64,000 nucleotides of DNA from Lactobacillus sp. (GCA_022483245.1 JAKVNR010000001.1:1407585-1471584), one strand, 5' to 3'. Positions 33,902-43,662 are shown, numbered from the stretch's first letter. Numbers and translations are program-made. Notes: generated by a model not told the origin, from the sequence alone.

Positions 33902-34717
33902 ATGGCACGCAAATCTCGCCGTAAACAAAACACCATTGGCAATCTGCTGACCGCACTAATTGTTATTATTGCGATTTTTCTCGGGGCGAATAAAGTTAAT
34001 TCAAACCGGCAACTAACCAATAGCAATCAGAATCAAACCCAAACTCAGTCAAAAACGGGGTTGGGCGGTTTATCGCAAGCAGAATATCAGCAGCTCGCTA
34101 AACTGGATTTTAAATCTGGACAAGCGGCTTATATTCAGGTTAACCGCGGCAAATCCACTTTAAATCCGCAGGCATGGCAAGAAAATAAAGTGATCTATGC
34201 TAATTTGGATAAATTAAACCGGACTTCGGCGTCCAATACAGCTTTTCTTGAAAAGCGTAATGTGGCTAATGATAATTTGCGCGTGCGGCAATATATAGAA
34301 CCAACGGGCTGGCACGGCAACCACCCCGGCCGAGAAATTTATAATCGAGGCCACTTGATTGCCTATTCAGTATCAGCTGGGATTGACCAGTCAGGTAAAT
34401 ATAATCCGCACAACCAATCAGGCGATCAAAATAATCCGAAAAATTTATTTACGCAAACAGCTTATGCTAATCAGCGGGTGCAAACAATTTTTGAAACAAA
34501 AGTTCGGCAAGCTTTGCGCCGAGATTGCAAAGTTGTCTATCAAGCAACGCCAATTTTCCGCGGAAATGAGCTGATGGCGCGGGGCATTAATTTGCAGGCT
34601 GTTGCAACCGATGGTAGTTTGAACTTTAATGTATATATCTTTAATGTCCAGCCAGGCTACCAATTCAGTTATGCAACTGGGCAGGCACAGACTTCACCTG
34701 GCTGGCAAGTTAAGTAA
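33902..34717 (+). CDS. Secreted/anchored DNA/RNA non-specific endonuclease
   Basis: 271 residues. A basic N-terminus and one hydrophobic helix (about 15-35) act as signal anchor. A beta-beta-alpha-metal nuclease domain follows with NRGHLIAYS, where His is the general base of the DRGH-type motif, and QTAYANQ carrying the metal-binding Asn. The family includes EndA and NucA, which degrade external DNA or act in uptake. RBS AAAGGAG. Only 18 nt separate it from dipeptidase C, so they are probably co-transcribed. Confidence 0.88.
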   Translation: MARKSRRKQNTIGNLLTALIVIIAIFLGANKVNSNRQLTNSNQNQTQTQSKTGLGGLSQAEYQQLAKLDFKSGQAAYIQVNRGKSTLNPQAWQENKVIYANLDKLNRTSASNTAFLEKRNVANDNLRVRQYIEPTGWHGNHPGREIYNRGHLIAYSVSAGIDQSGKYNPHNQSGDQNNPKNLFTQTAYANQRVQTIFETKVRQALRRDCKVVYQATPIFRGNELMARGINLQAVATDGSLNFNVYIFNVQPGYQFSYATGQAQTSPGWQVK

Positions 34718-34735
34718 AGAAAGGATTTAGCAGGA

Positions 34736-36169
34736 ATGATTAGCAAAAAAGATAATTGTACGGCTATGCTAGTTGGCCGCAAGGCCAGCATCGATGGTTC
34801 AACGATGATTGCGCGTGACGAGGACGGGTACGGCGGCATTAATGAAAAGATTTTTGTCCACCATGCCGCTAAAAAGTATGACGAGGACTACGTCTCAAAA
34901 TATAATGGCTTCTGCATGCATTTAACTGGTGATGGATGTGCCTGGAATGGCGTACCTACTGCCGATAGCAGTGACGGCCGCTGGGATGAACAAGGCATTA
35001 ACGAATACAATGTAGCTATGTCAGCCACTGAAACTGAAGCAACCAACGCTCGCTGTTTGGGGCATGATCCTCTGGTTGAGGACGGGATTAATGAAGATTC
35101 GATGGTTTACCTAGTGCTGCCATTTATTAAGACTGCCCGTGAAGGCGTGCAGCGGTTAGGTAAACTGATTGAAAAATATGGAACTGGCGAAAGCAACGGG
35201 ATCGCTTTTTCTGATCAAAAAGAAGTTTGGTATTTTGAAACTGGTGCTGGTCACCAATGGGTGGCTGCCCGCATTCCCGATGATTCTTATGCTATTTGTC
35301 CAAATATTATGGTGATCCAAAATATCGATTTTGCTGATCCAGACAACTTCATGTATGCGTCAACGATTCGTGATTTCGTAGCCAAGCACCACTTAAATAG
35401 TTCTCTTGATGGCAACTTCTCCTTCCGTGATATTTTCGGAACTAAGGATGAAGCCGATGCTTACTACAACACCCCACGGACTTGGTATGGGCAAAAATTG
35501 TTCAATCCAAGTATTGAGCAAGACCCAACAAGCCAAGAAATGCCTTTCACCCGCCGTCCAGAAAAGAAAATTGGCGTGGAAGACGTGCAGAAGTTTTTGA
35601 CGAGTCACTACAATGGCACTGAATTTGATCCAATGGCAACCTTTGCTTCGGGGACTGAAAATGATCAAAAGAAGTTCCGTTCAATTGCCTTAGACCGTAA
35701 CCAAGAATCTAGCATTTTGCAATTGCGTAATGATGTGCCAGCTGAATATGCGGCTATTCAATGGATTAACTTCGGCTTTTACGCTTACAGCCCATACGTG
35801 CCTTTCTTTGCTAACATTACTGATACGCCAGCTAACTATAAAGTGGCTGACCACACCGTTTCCCCAGAAAACAGTGCTTACTGGCTCTACAAGACTTTGC
35901 AAGTTTTGGTTGAACCGCGCTACCACCAATATGTTTACCAAGTAAATGCTTACCGGGATGAATGCCAAAGCTATGCTATTGGCCGGGTCGATACGATTGA
36001 TGAGGCCGCTAAAAACCTGTCAGGTGCTAAATTAACCGCCTTTTTGACTGAAGCTAATATTGAAACGGCTGATCAAATTACTGCTAAAACTAAGCAATTG
36101 ATGAGCAGCTTGGTACGCCAAGCCTTAAACAGTTCTAAATATCAATACGAACGCGGCGATAATTTATAA
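34736..36169 (+). CDS. C69-family dipeptidase C
   Basis: 477 residues, the third C69 enzyme in the window. Nucleophile Cys8 in DNCTAMLVGRKASIDGS. NVAMSATETEATNAR and GIAFSDQKEVWYFETGAGHQWVAARIPDD are conserved. More divergent from A and B than they are from each other. RBS AAAGGATT is somewhat distant. Cytoplasmic dipeptide hydrolysis expected. Confidence 0.93.
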   Translation: MISKKDNCTAMLVGRKASIDGSTMIARDEDGYGGINEKIFVHHAAKKYDEDYVSKYNGFCMHLTGDGCAWNGVPTADSSDGRWDEQGINEYNVAMSATETEATNARCLGHDPLVEDGINEDSMVYLVLPFIKTAREGVQRLGKLIEKYGTGESNGIAFSDQKEVWYFETGAGHQWVAARIPDDSYAICPNIMVIQNIDFADPDNFMYASTIRDFVAKHHLNSSLDGNFSFRDIFGTKDEADAYYNTPRTWYGQKLFNPSIEQDPTSQEMPFTRRPEKKIGVEDVQKFLTSHYNGTEFDPMATFASGTENDQKKFRSIALDRNQESSILQLRNDVPAEYAAIQWINFGFYAYSPYVPFFANITDTPANYKVADHTVSPENSAYWLYKTLQVLVEPRYHQYVYQVNAYRDECQSYAIGRVDTIDEAAKNLSGAKLTAFLTEANIETADQITAKTKQLMSSLVRQALNSSKYQYERGDNL

Positions 36170-36191
36170 GCAAATAATTTTAGCCATACAA

Positions 36192-36225
36192 AAAAACTGG
36201 TTCTGTAAAAAGAACCAGTTTTTTT
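36192..36225 (+). terminator. Terminator after dipeptidase C
   Basis: AAAAACTGGTTCT pairs with AGAACCAGTTTTT (36192-36223), then more T's; could serve both strands. Confidence 0.93.
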
Positions 36226-36248
36226 GGTTAGCAACAATTTACTTATTT

Positions 36249-37682
36249 TTATGAGTTTTTAGCAACTTCGCGTTTGCGGATTTCTGGCAAAATGATACCC
36301 AACAAGAACAGCACGACTGGCGTAGCAATATTCAAGCATAAGGTAAATGGATCAGATGAGTAAACGCCGAGCAAACAACAAATGGCGGTAATGCCGAAGC
36401 ACCAGTAGCCGAAGAATTTGGCTACGCCATTGTTGTTAACGAAGTGGTATTCTGAGTGGAACTTGCTTGCTTGTTTACGCAGAGCAATATAAGCTGCAAA
36501 TACCCACAAGTACCGCATCGGCATCGCAATTGAGTTCAACTTGATCAGCTGTGACATAACTTTAGTTGCACCAGGAACAACGGCCTGAACTAAGATCAGT
36601 GAACCAGATAACACAGCCACCATCTTAATCCCGTTGTAGTAAGCACCATGCTTGTTCTTCTTCAGCAAACCACTTGGGATGTATTCGGCAGCAGTTTTGC
36701 TACCTAACAGCATCCGCAGTGGAGCGTCGATACTCAATAGCAACACAGCCAGCTGACCAATGACGTTTGACCAAGCATAGATAATTAAGAATAAATTACC
36801 AACGTGGTAGTAGGCACCTAATTTTTGAAATGCCCAGTAATCTGAGTTAGATATATAAGTATCAAAGTTCTTAGCAACTTGGGATGGGTCAAACATCCGG
36901 GCCATAGCGATCGTACCTAAAATGGCACAAACCATAACCATGATTGCTAACGTAATCATTCCGCGTGGGAAGTCCTTGCTTGGCTTACGCATTTGGTTAA
37001 CGTATGGTGAAATCTTTTCACAGCCGCCGACAGCGAAGACCAAGATTGACAATGAAGTAAAGTACTTAACGTTGAAGTTTGGCAAGAAACTCTTCAAGTT
37101 CCAGTTAATTGAATAGAAACTTGCATGGTGATTAATTGCTGGTGCAGCAATCATCATCACAATGTAGAGCAGTGACAAAATAAAGGTGGTTGAACCGGCA
37201 ATAGTCGTCAAAATCTTTAAAGTTGTGATGCCGCGGCTAGCCAGCCAGCAGAACAACAGGAAAATGACTAAGGTAGCCAGTTGTACCCACATGGTCTTGG
37301 CAGTATCTAGGGCTTCAGTGTTTTGGAACAGCGCCCAAGAGATAGCCCGCAAACCACCAGTGCCTTTACCAGCGATGTATGAAATGTGGACAGCCCAATA
37401 AGTCCAGCCGGCAAAGTAAGCCATTTTTGGCCCCAGGGTAGCGTCAACCCATGAGGAAACGCCACCTTCGGCGTTTTTAAAGGTTGAACCAAGTTCACCA
37501 ACCATTAGGGCATATGGTACGAAATACAGGGCAAACATTAGCACCCATGAGAAAATTACGTGGGTGCCGTCAAAATAGTTAAAACCGTTGCAGACGTTGC
37601 CGAATCCCCAAACAGTGGAGAAGGCCATGAAAGCTAAGGTGAGGGCGGTTATTTTCTTCGCCTGCTTGGCTGAATCATCCAT
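36249..37682 (-). CDS. APC-family amino acid permease
   Basis: 477 residues with 12 predicted helices. The N-terminal AFMAFSTVWGFGNVCNGF resembles YjeM/GadC-like amino acid permeases and antiporters. Helix 3 region WVDATLGPKMAYFAGWTYWAVH fits the APC superfamily. Substrate not determinable. RBS AAAGGAG. A promoter-like TAGAAT and a 7-bp inverted repeat lie upstream. Confidence 0.88.
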   Translation of the reverse strand: MDDSAKQAKKITALTLAFMAFSTVWGFGNVCNGFNYFDGTHVIFSWVLMFALYFVPYALMVGELGSTFKNAEGGVSSWVDATLGPKMAYFAGWTYWAVHISYIAGKGTGGLRAISWALFQNTEALDTAKTMWVQLATLVIFLLFCWLASRGITTLKILTTIAGSTTFILSLLYIVMMIAAPAINHHASFYSINWNLKSFLPNFNVKYFTSLSILVFAVGGCEKISPYVNQMRKPSKDFPRGMITLAIMVMVCAILGTIAMARMFDPSQVAKNFDTYISNSDYWAFQKLGAYYHVGNLFLIIYAWSNVIGQLAVLLLSIDAPLRMLLGSKTAAEYIPSGLLKKNKHGAYYNGIKMVAVLSGSLILVQAVVPGATKVMSQLIKLNSIAMPMRYLWVFAAYIALRKQASKFHSEYHFVNNNGVAKFFGYWCFGITAICCLLGVYSSDPFTLCLNIATPVVLFLLGIILPEIRKREVAKNS

Positions 37683-37735
37683 GATAAATCAATAATCTCC
37701 TTTTTTGTGAAAAACTAAATGTCTTTATTCTATAC

Positions 37736-37756
37736 CTATCTAGTCCTGTTAGATAG
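37736..37756. promoter_or_regulatory. 7-bp inverted repeat before the APC permease
   Basis: CTATCTA (37736-37742) and TAGATAG (37750-37756) are exact reverse complements around 7 nt. It lies directly upstream of the TAGAAT -10-like box of the permease gene (minus strand), a plausible operator. Confidence 0.45.
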
Positions 37757-37839
37757 TCTTGTTTAGCAAAAGCCGCCAGATAGATTTTAAAAAGCGGTGC
37801 AGTTAGTTATACTAACAGTTAGGTTAAAAAGGTGGCAGC

Positions 37840-38736
37840 ATGAAAAGGCATATTTTTTTATATTCAATTATTACGGTCATTTGTTCTCTGGTCCTCTATG
37901 TGTGGGGAATCCATTATCAAGAAAATGCCAAATTAGAAATTGTTGGTGAGAAGACTGCTCAAACTGCTGGCAAAACTGATGTCAGCAAATTGCCTGAATC
38001 ACATGAAATTCGGGTGCAAAAGGGCAGCAATGCTAAACTGACCAAAATTTTAAAAACTGAATTAGCTAGCACGTCCAGTCCTTATCAAGCTAGGACTAAC
38101 AGCTTGATAAACAATAAATTACAAGCAGGCATTAGCAATACTTCGCGAACGCGGATTAAGGCTGATGAAATGAGCAAATTATTTTTACTGCTAGGGTATT
38201 TTGCTGGACGCAAAAATAATTCAATTAAAACTAACACGGCCGTTAAAGTTGAGCAGGCTGATTTGGCCAAAGGCGAGCAGAGTTTGCAAGCGGGAGTGGC
38301 TTATTCATATGCCTTCTTACTGCAATTGGCGGTGAAGCAAGGCAATGCCTCGGCCCAACGGGTCCTGCTGAGAACAGTTAAACTGTCCAATATTAACAGG
38401 GCGTTGAAATTAGCTAAAACTAAACAGACGCAAGTGTCTGGCAGCAAGCAGCTGAACGTTTATACTTCAGCAAATGATCTGAGCCTGATTTTAACGAATT
38501 TATATCGCGGTAAAATTTTTGGCAAGCAGCTTGATACGCAAGCTTTGTCATATTTGCAAGCTAATGCAACTGGGCAAACGGCTAGCCGAACCTATCAGAT
38601 TACCAGCAGCCGCGGGCAAGCTGTGCTAGTTGATAATGGCGGCAATTCTTATGTATTTTCTATTTTGATGGACGGAACCAGTTCAGATTTAACAAATTTA
38701 ACTAATAAATTGAACCAATGGTATGCTAAAAATTAA
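37840..38736 (+). CDS. Beta-lactamase-fold protein lacking the catalytic Ser
   Basis: 298 residues. One N-terminal membrane helix (about 5-22) anchors an external domain of the class A beta-lactamase/serine hydrolase fold. The region aligned with the SxxK motif reads EMSKLF, so the nucleophile Ser is Glu; the SDN region reads QGNASA with only the Asn kept; KTG is replaced by VDNGG. It is therefore almost certainly not an active beta-lactamase or carboxypeptidase. A structural, peptidoglycan-binding or regulatory role is possible but unproven. Ends at a strong terminator. Confidence 0.65.
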   Translation: MKRHIFLYSIITVICSLVLYVWGIHYQENAKLEIVGEKTAQTAGKTDVSKLPESHEIRVQKGSNAKLTKILKTELASTSSPYQARTNSLINNKLQAGISNTSRTRIKADEMSKLFLLLGYFAGRKNNSIKTNTAVKVEQADLAKGEQSLQAGVAYSYAFLLQLAVKQGNASAQRVLLRTVKLSNINRALKLAKTKQTQVSGSKQLNVYTSANDLSLILTNLYRGKIFGKQLDTQALSYLQANATGQTASRTYQITSSRGQAVLVDNGGNSYVFSILMDGTSSDLTNLTNKLNQWYAKN

Positions 38737-38756
38737 AAGCGCAGTAGCGCTTTTTT
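38735..38756 (+). terminator. Terminator after beta-lactamase-fold gene
   Basis: AAAAGCGC (38735-38742) and GCGCTTTT (38747-38754), loop AGTA, then T's; the stem overlaps the stop codon. Confidence 0.85.
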
Positions 38757-38761
38757 ATTGC

Positions 38762-38815
38762 TTGAATTCTACACTGCACAGATAAAATTTGATAAATAGT
38801 AGATTGAATTCTACA
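38762..38815. repeat. Two 12-bp direct repeats upstream of TetR/MMPL operon
   Basis: TTGAATTCTACA occurs at 38762-38773 and again at 38804-38815, exactly 42 bp apart (four helical turns). Each contains the palindrome GAATTC. Likely binding sites for the TetR protein encoded just downstream. Confidence 0.6.
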
Positions 38816-38861
38816 GAGTTTAGTGATATGCTATTCACCGACCAAGAAAAGAGGGTAGATC

Positions 38862-39422
38862 ATGACTATTAGAAAAACGTTGACTTTGGATAAAGTACTG
38901 GATGCAGCCAGCGAGCTAATTGACGAAAAGGGCTTGAGTTATTTGACAATGCCGCACCTAGCCACGGCTTTGCATGTACGGTCGCAATCCTTGTATTACT
39001 ATGTTTCAAATCGGCGAGAATTATTGTCGTTAGTTGCCGCTAAGCGGCTTCGTTCATTGCGAGAGAAACTAATGCACAGCATTTTGGGCCTATCTGGTAA
39101 AGATGCTTTGCTCAAGTTTGCCGACGTCACGCGCGACTTCTTGCTGCAGGATAAGGCAATGAGCAGCATTGTTTATTCGCTGAATGAAATGAAGCCAGAA
39201 ATAGCGATCAATGATGAAATTCAAAAGATCATTGAAATGGGCCGGCAGCTTGATGGTCATAAGCATAATGTGTCAGTCCATGTTTTATTAGGCGCAGTGC
39301 TGGGATATGTCTTTTTTGACCGGTCGGATATGTTTACCGATGAGTCAAAAGAAGAAGCCAACCAAAACTATCATGATATGATTTTGCGCTTGGTTGATCC
39401 GCAAGCTGCAGAAGTAGTGTAG
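38862..39422 (+). CDS. TetR-family regulator of MMPL exporter
   Basis: 186 residues. HTH in MPHLATALHVRSQSLYYYVSNRRELL; the C-terminal half is of the TetR_C type. The gene sits 21 nt upstream of the MMPL exporter and most likely controls itself and the exporter through the repeated sites upstream. RBS GAGGG. Confidence 0.9.
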   Translation: MTIRKTLTLDKVLDAASELIDEKGLSYLTMPHLATALHVRSQSLYYYVSNRRELLSLVAAKRLRSLREKLMHSILGLSGKDALLKFADVTRDFLLQDKAMSSIVYSLNEMKPEIAINDEIQKIIEMGRQLDGHKHNVSVHVLLGAVLGYVFFDRSDMFTDESKEEANQNYHDMILRLVDPQAAEVV

Positions 39423-39443
39423 GAAGAAAGAGGGATGAAATAG

Positions 39444-42400
39444 ATGCGCAAGTTTTTAAAAGACCATGTTTGGGCACTAATAATCTGGGTCGCAATTTCC
39501 CTGATCGCGGTGTTTACCCTGCCCAACATCAACCAATTGACGCGTGAGCATTCAACGATTGATGTGCCGGCAACCGCAGAAAGCTCAAAAGCCAATGAGA
39601 TTGCCAATCATTGGGGTCATGGTCAGAATAATACTTACCAAATCGGAATTATTTTCCACAAAGAACACGGTAAGTTAAATGCCGAAGATCGGGAAAATAT
39701 TAAAGAAACAATTCGTTTTTTGCGTGATAACAAGCAAAAATATGGTTTCAAGAAAATGATGGCGCCATATGACAATATGGCTACTAAAAAGAAACTGATC
39801 TCCAAAGACAAAACGACGGCTGTGGCGCAGTTGTATGTGTTTAAAAAGCACGGCTCAGTTTCGAGCATTAATACGCAATTAACTAAGGCTGCCAAAACTA
39901 AAGGCCTGAAAACTTATGTTTCTGGAGCGGACATTTTGACTGACGACTTCTCTGGCGCAGTCCAGGAAGGGATCAAGAAGACGGAAGTTATTTCGATTAT
40001 CTTCATTTTCATCGTTTTAATTATTGTCTTCCGTTCACCAATTGTGCCGTTAATCTCACTGCTGACGGTGGGAATTTCCTTTATTACTTCCTTCTCCTTA
40101 GTTACTAACTTAGTTGAGAAATTTAACTTCCCATTCTCTAACTTTACGCAAGTCTTCATGGTTATCGTCTTGTTTGGGATTGGGACCGACTACAACATCC
40201 TGCTCTATGACAAGTTTAAAGAAAACTTGGGTAAAGGGATGGAAAATCGTGAAGCAATGCATGATGCCCTCAAGAGTGCTGGTAAGACAATCATGTACTC
40301 TGGTTCATCACTGCTGATTGGTTTTACTTCTTTAGGTTTAGCTAAGTTCTCCGTTTACCAATCAGCCGTTGGTGTGGCCGTTGGTGTAGCTGTTCTGTTA
40401 GTGGTGATTTTGACTTTAAACCCATTCTTTATGCTGGTGCTGGGCAGAAAGATGTTCTGGCCAGTTAAGGAATTCAAGGGCGAGTCAACTTCCCCGCTGT
40501 GGCACGGTATTTCCAAGCAAACTCTGCTGCACCCAATCATTTCTTTAGTTGTCGTAGCTTTAGTAGCAGCGCCATTCTTTATGACTTACTCAAATAAGCT
40601 GAACTATGACGATACTGATGAAATTTCTAATTCAACCCCATCTAAGAAAGGTTTCTTAGTTGTTGAAAAGCACTTCTCTAAGGGTTTGGCCGAGCCTTCA
40701 TACTTATACATCAAGTCAGATCATAAGCTGGATAACCAAAAAGATTTGAAGGCAATTGATGACTTAACTAGAAAGATTCAGGCTAGTGAAGGCGTCGACT
40801 TTGCTACGTCTGTTACCCAACCTTATGGTGAAAAGATTAAGCAGCTTTACGTCAAAAACCAGTTAAAGACGGTCAATAAGGGTGTTAATACTGCTCGTAA
40901 AGGCTTAGATACTTTGAGCAGTGGCTCAGATCAAATGACTAATGGTTTGGGTCAATTAGCTTCAGGCAGTCAGACTTTATACGACGGCTTGAACTTAATG
41001 AGTAACCAGTTAAATAGTCAATTGAGCGGCGCTAATGCTAGCCAACTTGCTCAATTGCAAAGTGGTTTGCCACAAATTAATTCAGGCATTCAGCAGCTGA
41101 ACAGCGCTTTGCAGCAATCTGGTGCTAGTGTTAATACTTCAGCTTTACAAGGCCATTTAACTAATGTCGGCCAGCAAGCTAGAGTGATCGGCAACAACTT
41201 AACTGCTGCTGGCAGCACTTTGCAATCATTGTCAGGCAGCTCAACTAGCTCAATGAATACTGAACAAATTTTGCAGCAGTACCGGGCAGTTGAAACTAAA
41301 GCTAACTTAACAGCAGCGCAAAAGATCGCCATGGAAGCTGCCTTGCAGCAAATTTTGACTGGCGTGCAAGGTCAAGTTAAGCAGCAGCAAACTGCTACCA
41401 CCCAAAAGCTACAGAGCGTAGCTGGCAACTTGCAAGCTGCTGGTAATGCTGACAAGTCATTAGCAGGTTCAATGCAGAGCGTAGCCGGAACTGCTAAAAA
41501 CTTGCAAAGTATGCTGAGCCAAGTGGCAGTTTTAAAAGCGCAAGTTAACCGCTTAGCAACTGCTTCTGGTGTTGCTTTGCCAGGTGCTACGACAGCTTTG
41601 AACCAATTAACAAGTGGCCTGCAACAAGTACAAACTGCTGTTAACTCTAGCTTGCCGGGTGTCAGTCAATTAACGGCCGGCGCAAATCGTCTGTTCCAAA
41701 GCTCACCACAAATTTCTAATGGAATTACGAAAGTTAGCGATGGTTTAGGTACTGGTCAAACTTACTTAAATGGTTTGCAAAACTCAGCTTCAGCTGACTC
41801 ATTCTACATTCCAAAATCAGCTTTGAGTACCAACTTGTTCAAGGAATCAATGGACAACTACTTAAGTGCTGATAAGAAATCTGCTCAAATCATCATTGTT
41901 ATGAAGTCTAACCCAAGTGCTGATAAGACGACTGGTCAAGTTCACCAATTGAGCAAGATGGCTCGTCAATCAATTAAGGGCACTAGCTTAGCTGGTTCAG
42001 ACGTTCAAATGAGCGGTCAAACTTCGAAGATTTACGACATGAAGACTGTTTCTAGCCAAGACTTCTTACGGACAGCAGTAATCATGATTGTCGGCATCGG
42101 TATCGCTTTGATCTTTGTCACTAGATCAATCTTGCAGCCGATCTTCATCTTAGGCACTTTAGTCATCGCCTACATGATGTCATTAGCAATTAACCACGGC
42201 ATCACTGGTATGACCCTGCACCGGAGCATGTTAACTTGGAATACGCCATTTTTCAGCTTTATTATGCTGATCGCCTTAGGGGTTGACTACAGTATCTTCT
42301 TAATGATGAGATACCGTGAATACCGGGCCGAAATGATCCCAAGCAAAGCCATGCTTAAGGCCTGCTCAGTGATCGGGACAGTTGTTATCTCGGCCGCTAT

Positions 42401-42587
42401 TATCTTAGGCGGTACGTTTGCAGCCTTGATTCCATCAGGTGTTCCAACCTTGATCGAAGTTGCGATTTCAGTTGTCATCGGCTTGCTGATCTTGGTCTTC
42501 TTAATCCCAATCAACTTGCCAGCTGCAATTAAGCTGACTTATGAAGGATTTGGTAAACCATTTCCTGATCGGAAAAAACATGATTAA
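39444..42587 (+). CDS. MMPL-family RND exporter
   Basis: 1047 residues. TM1 near the N-terminus, a first extracellular domain, helices 2-6 (about 170-345) with GIGTDYNILLYDKFKENL, helix 7, then a long Gln/Ser/Gly-rich extracellular segment of about 450 residues, partly coiled-coil (repeated GLxxLSSGSxQ-type units, as in YhgE-like proteins). Helices 8-12 follow with the paired motif GVDYSIFLMMRYREY. The conserved Asp-Tyr pairs in helices 4 and 10 match the proton-relay of MMPL transporters. Exports lipids, peptides or hydrophobic compounds. Substrate unknown; the TetR-coupled arrangement suggests response to a toxic compound. Confidence 0.92.
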   Translation: MRKFLKDHVWALIIWVAISLIAVFTLPNINQLTREHSTIDVPATAESSKANEIANHWGHGQNNTYQIGIIFHKEHGKLNAEDRENIKETIRFLRDNKQKYGFKKMMAPYDNMATKKKLISKDKTTAVAQLYVFKKHGSVSSINTQLTKAAKTKGLKTYVSGADILTDDFSGAVQEGIKKTEVISIIFIFIVLIIVFRSPIVPLISLLTVGISFITSFSLVTNLVEKFNFPFSNFTQVFMVIVLFGIGTDYNILLYDKFKENLGKGMENREAMHDALKSAGKTIMYSGSSLLIGFTSLGLAKFSVYQSAVGVAVGVAVLLVVILTLNPFFMLVLGRKMFWPVKEFKGESTSPLWHGISKQTLLHPIISLVVVALVAAPFFMTYSNKLNYDDTDEISNSTPSKKGFLVVEKHFSKGLAEPSYLYIKSDHKLDNQKDLKAIDDLTRKIQASEGVDFATSVTQPYGEKIKQLYVKNQLKTVNKGVNTARKGLDTLSSGSDQMTNGLGQLASGSQTLYDGLNLMSNQLNSQLSGANASQLAQLQSGLPQINSGIQQLNSALQQSGASVNTSALQGHLTNVGQQARVIGNNLTAAGSTLQSLSGSSTSSMNTEQILQQYRAVETKANLTAAQKIAMEAALQQILTGVQGQVKQQQTATTQKLQSVAGNLQAAGNADKSLAGSMQSVAGTAKNLQSMLSQVAVLKAQVNRLATASGVALPGATTALNQLTSGLQQVQTAVNSSLPGVSQLTAGANRLFQSSPQISNGITKVSDGLGTGQTYLNGLQNSASADSFYIPKSALSTNLFKESMDNYLSADKKSAQIIIVMKSNPSADKTTGQVHQLSKMARQSIKGTSLAGSDVQMSGQTSKIYDMKTVSSQDFLRTAVIMIVGIGIALIFVTRSILQPIFILGTLVIAYMMSLAINHGITGMTLHRSMLTWNTPFFSFIMLIALGVDYSIFLMMRYREYRAEMIPSKAMLKACSVIGTVVISAAIILGGTFAALIPSGVPTLIEVAISVVIGLLILVFLIPINLPAAIKLTYEGFGKPFPDRKKHD

Positions 42588-42611
42588 GTAAATACTTAGT
42601 TAAGCAAAATA

Positions 42612-42638
42612 CGGTGTCGCATTAGCGGCATCGTTTTT
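42612..42638 (+). terminator. Terminator of TetR/MMPL operon
   Basis: CGGTGTCGC (42612-42620) and GCGGCATCG (42625-42633) form a 9-bp stem with two G-T pairs, then TTTTT. Confidence 0.82.
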
Positions 42639-42641
42639 GCA

Positions 42642-42650
42642 TGCTATAAT
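42642..42650 (+). promoter_or_regulatory. Extended -10 promoter of zinc-ribbon protein
   Basis: TGC followed by TATAAT (42645-42650); no strong -35. About 28 nt before the start codon. Confidence 0.5.
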
Positions 42651-42678
42651 TTAGAAAAATGCAAAGGAATGAGACAAA

Positions 42679-43623
42679 ATGAAGTGTCCAAATTGTCATG
42701 AACCTGTCCCCAAGGGCGCTACGCGTTGTCCGAATTGCGGTTTTGAGCTGCCAGTTAAACGTCAAGATTATCATCAAAGCAGCAGCACTAATGCCACTGT
42801 CAGCAACATGATTGCATGGATCAAGGCTAATGCAACACTGGTCTTTTGGATCGGGATTGGCTTGATGATTTTAACTAGTTTTTCTTGGCAATTAGGCTGG
42901 TTTTGTTTATTAGCGCTGTTAATTTGGCTGTTTATTATTTGTGAAAAAAAGGCTGATATCAGTCAATATGTAGCGGACCAGCGACTAGAAGCGGATGTCG
43001 ACCGGGTCGGTTCCAAAATTGTTAACCATGTTGAACAGCGCGAAACCCATATTAAAGAAAAACGTGAGCAGCGAGCAGCCAGCAAAGGTGAGCCGCGGCC
43101 GGTCAGGGTCAAGCGCAAGCGGACTAGCTGGCAAATTGGCATCTTATTGATGGCACTTGTGTCTTTATTAGTTATTTTCTTTGGACCTTTTGCTTCATAT
43201 TCGATGATGGGCTTTGCTAGCGGTCCGTCAATTGCGCGCAGTTTGCTGACAATTGGCCGGCTAGGCGGCAAACATATTCTGACGGGTTATGGACTTTTGC
43301 TTTTGTTGATTCTAGTTCCAGTCTTAATTATTTGGCTGACGCTGAAAGACGGAGAAAAGTACCGGATTGCAATTTTTATTATTTCTCTGATTGAAACGGC
43401 TTTATTGCTGTATGTTGCTATTCGCTTAGTGTTCTTATACGCTGGGGCAAATCTTGGTGTCGTCAATAATCAACAACTAGCCCAAAGCAAATTAAGCCAA
43501 GTTCTCTACAATGCGATTTCGTTTGGGGTTTCAAGTTACTTGCTGCTTTTGTCCAGCATGATTACCACAGTCTTAACTTTTAAAAATTGGCAGCAATTTA
43601 AACGGCAAAATAAAAATGAGTAG
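42679..43623 (+). CDS. Zinc-ribbon membrane protein
   Basis: 314 residues. An N-terminal zinc ribbon (CPNCHEPVPKGATRCPNCG) is followed by membrane helices at about 53-90, a basic charged loop (EQRETHIKEKREQRAASKGEP), and four further helices in the C-terminal half. Proteins with this layout are common uncharacterised Firmicute membrane proteins. The ribbon probably faces the cytoplasm. RBS AAAGGA. Function unknown. Confidence 0.85.
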   Translation: MKCPNCHEPVPKGATRCPNCGFELPVKRQDYHQSSSTNATVSNMIAWIKANATLVFWIGIGLMILTSFSWQLGWFCLLALLIWLFIICEKKADISQYVADQRLEADVDRVGSKIVNHVEQRETHIKEKREQRAASKGEPRPVRVKRKRTSWQIGILLMALVSLLVIFFGPFASYSMMGFASGPSIARSLLTIGRLGGKHILTGYGLLLLLILVPVLIIWLTLKDGEKYRIAIFIISLIETALLLYVAIRLVFLYAGANLGVVNNQQLAQSKLSQVLYNAISFGVSSYLLLLSSMITTVLTFKNWQQFKRQNKNE

Positions 43624-43645
43624 CTAAATGCTACTCATTTTTTGT
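43613..43645. terminator. Bidirectional terminator
   Basis: AAAATGAGTAGC (43613-43624) and GCTACTCATTTT (43630-43641), flanked by A and T runs, lies between two convergent genes and overlaps the end of the first. Confidence 0.9.
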
Positions 43646-43662
43646 TTTATTAAGTTTATTAA

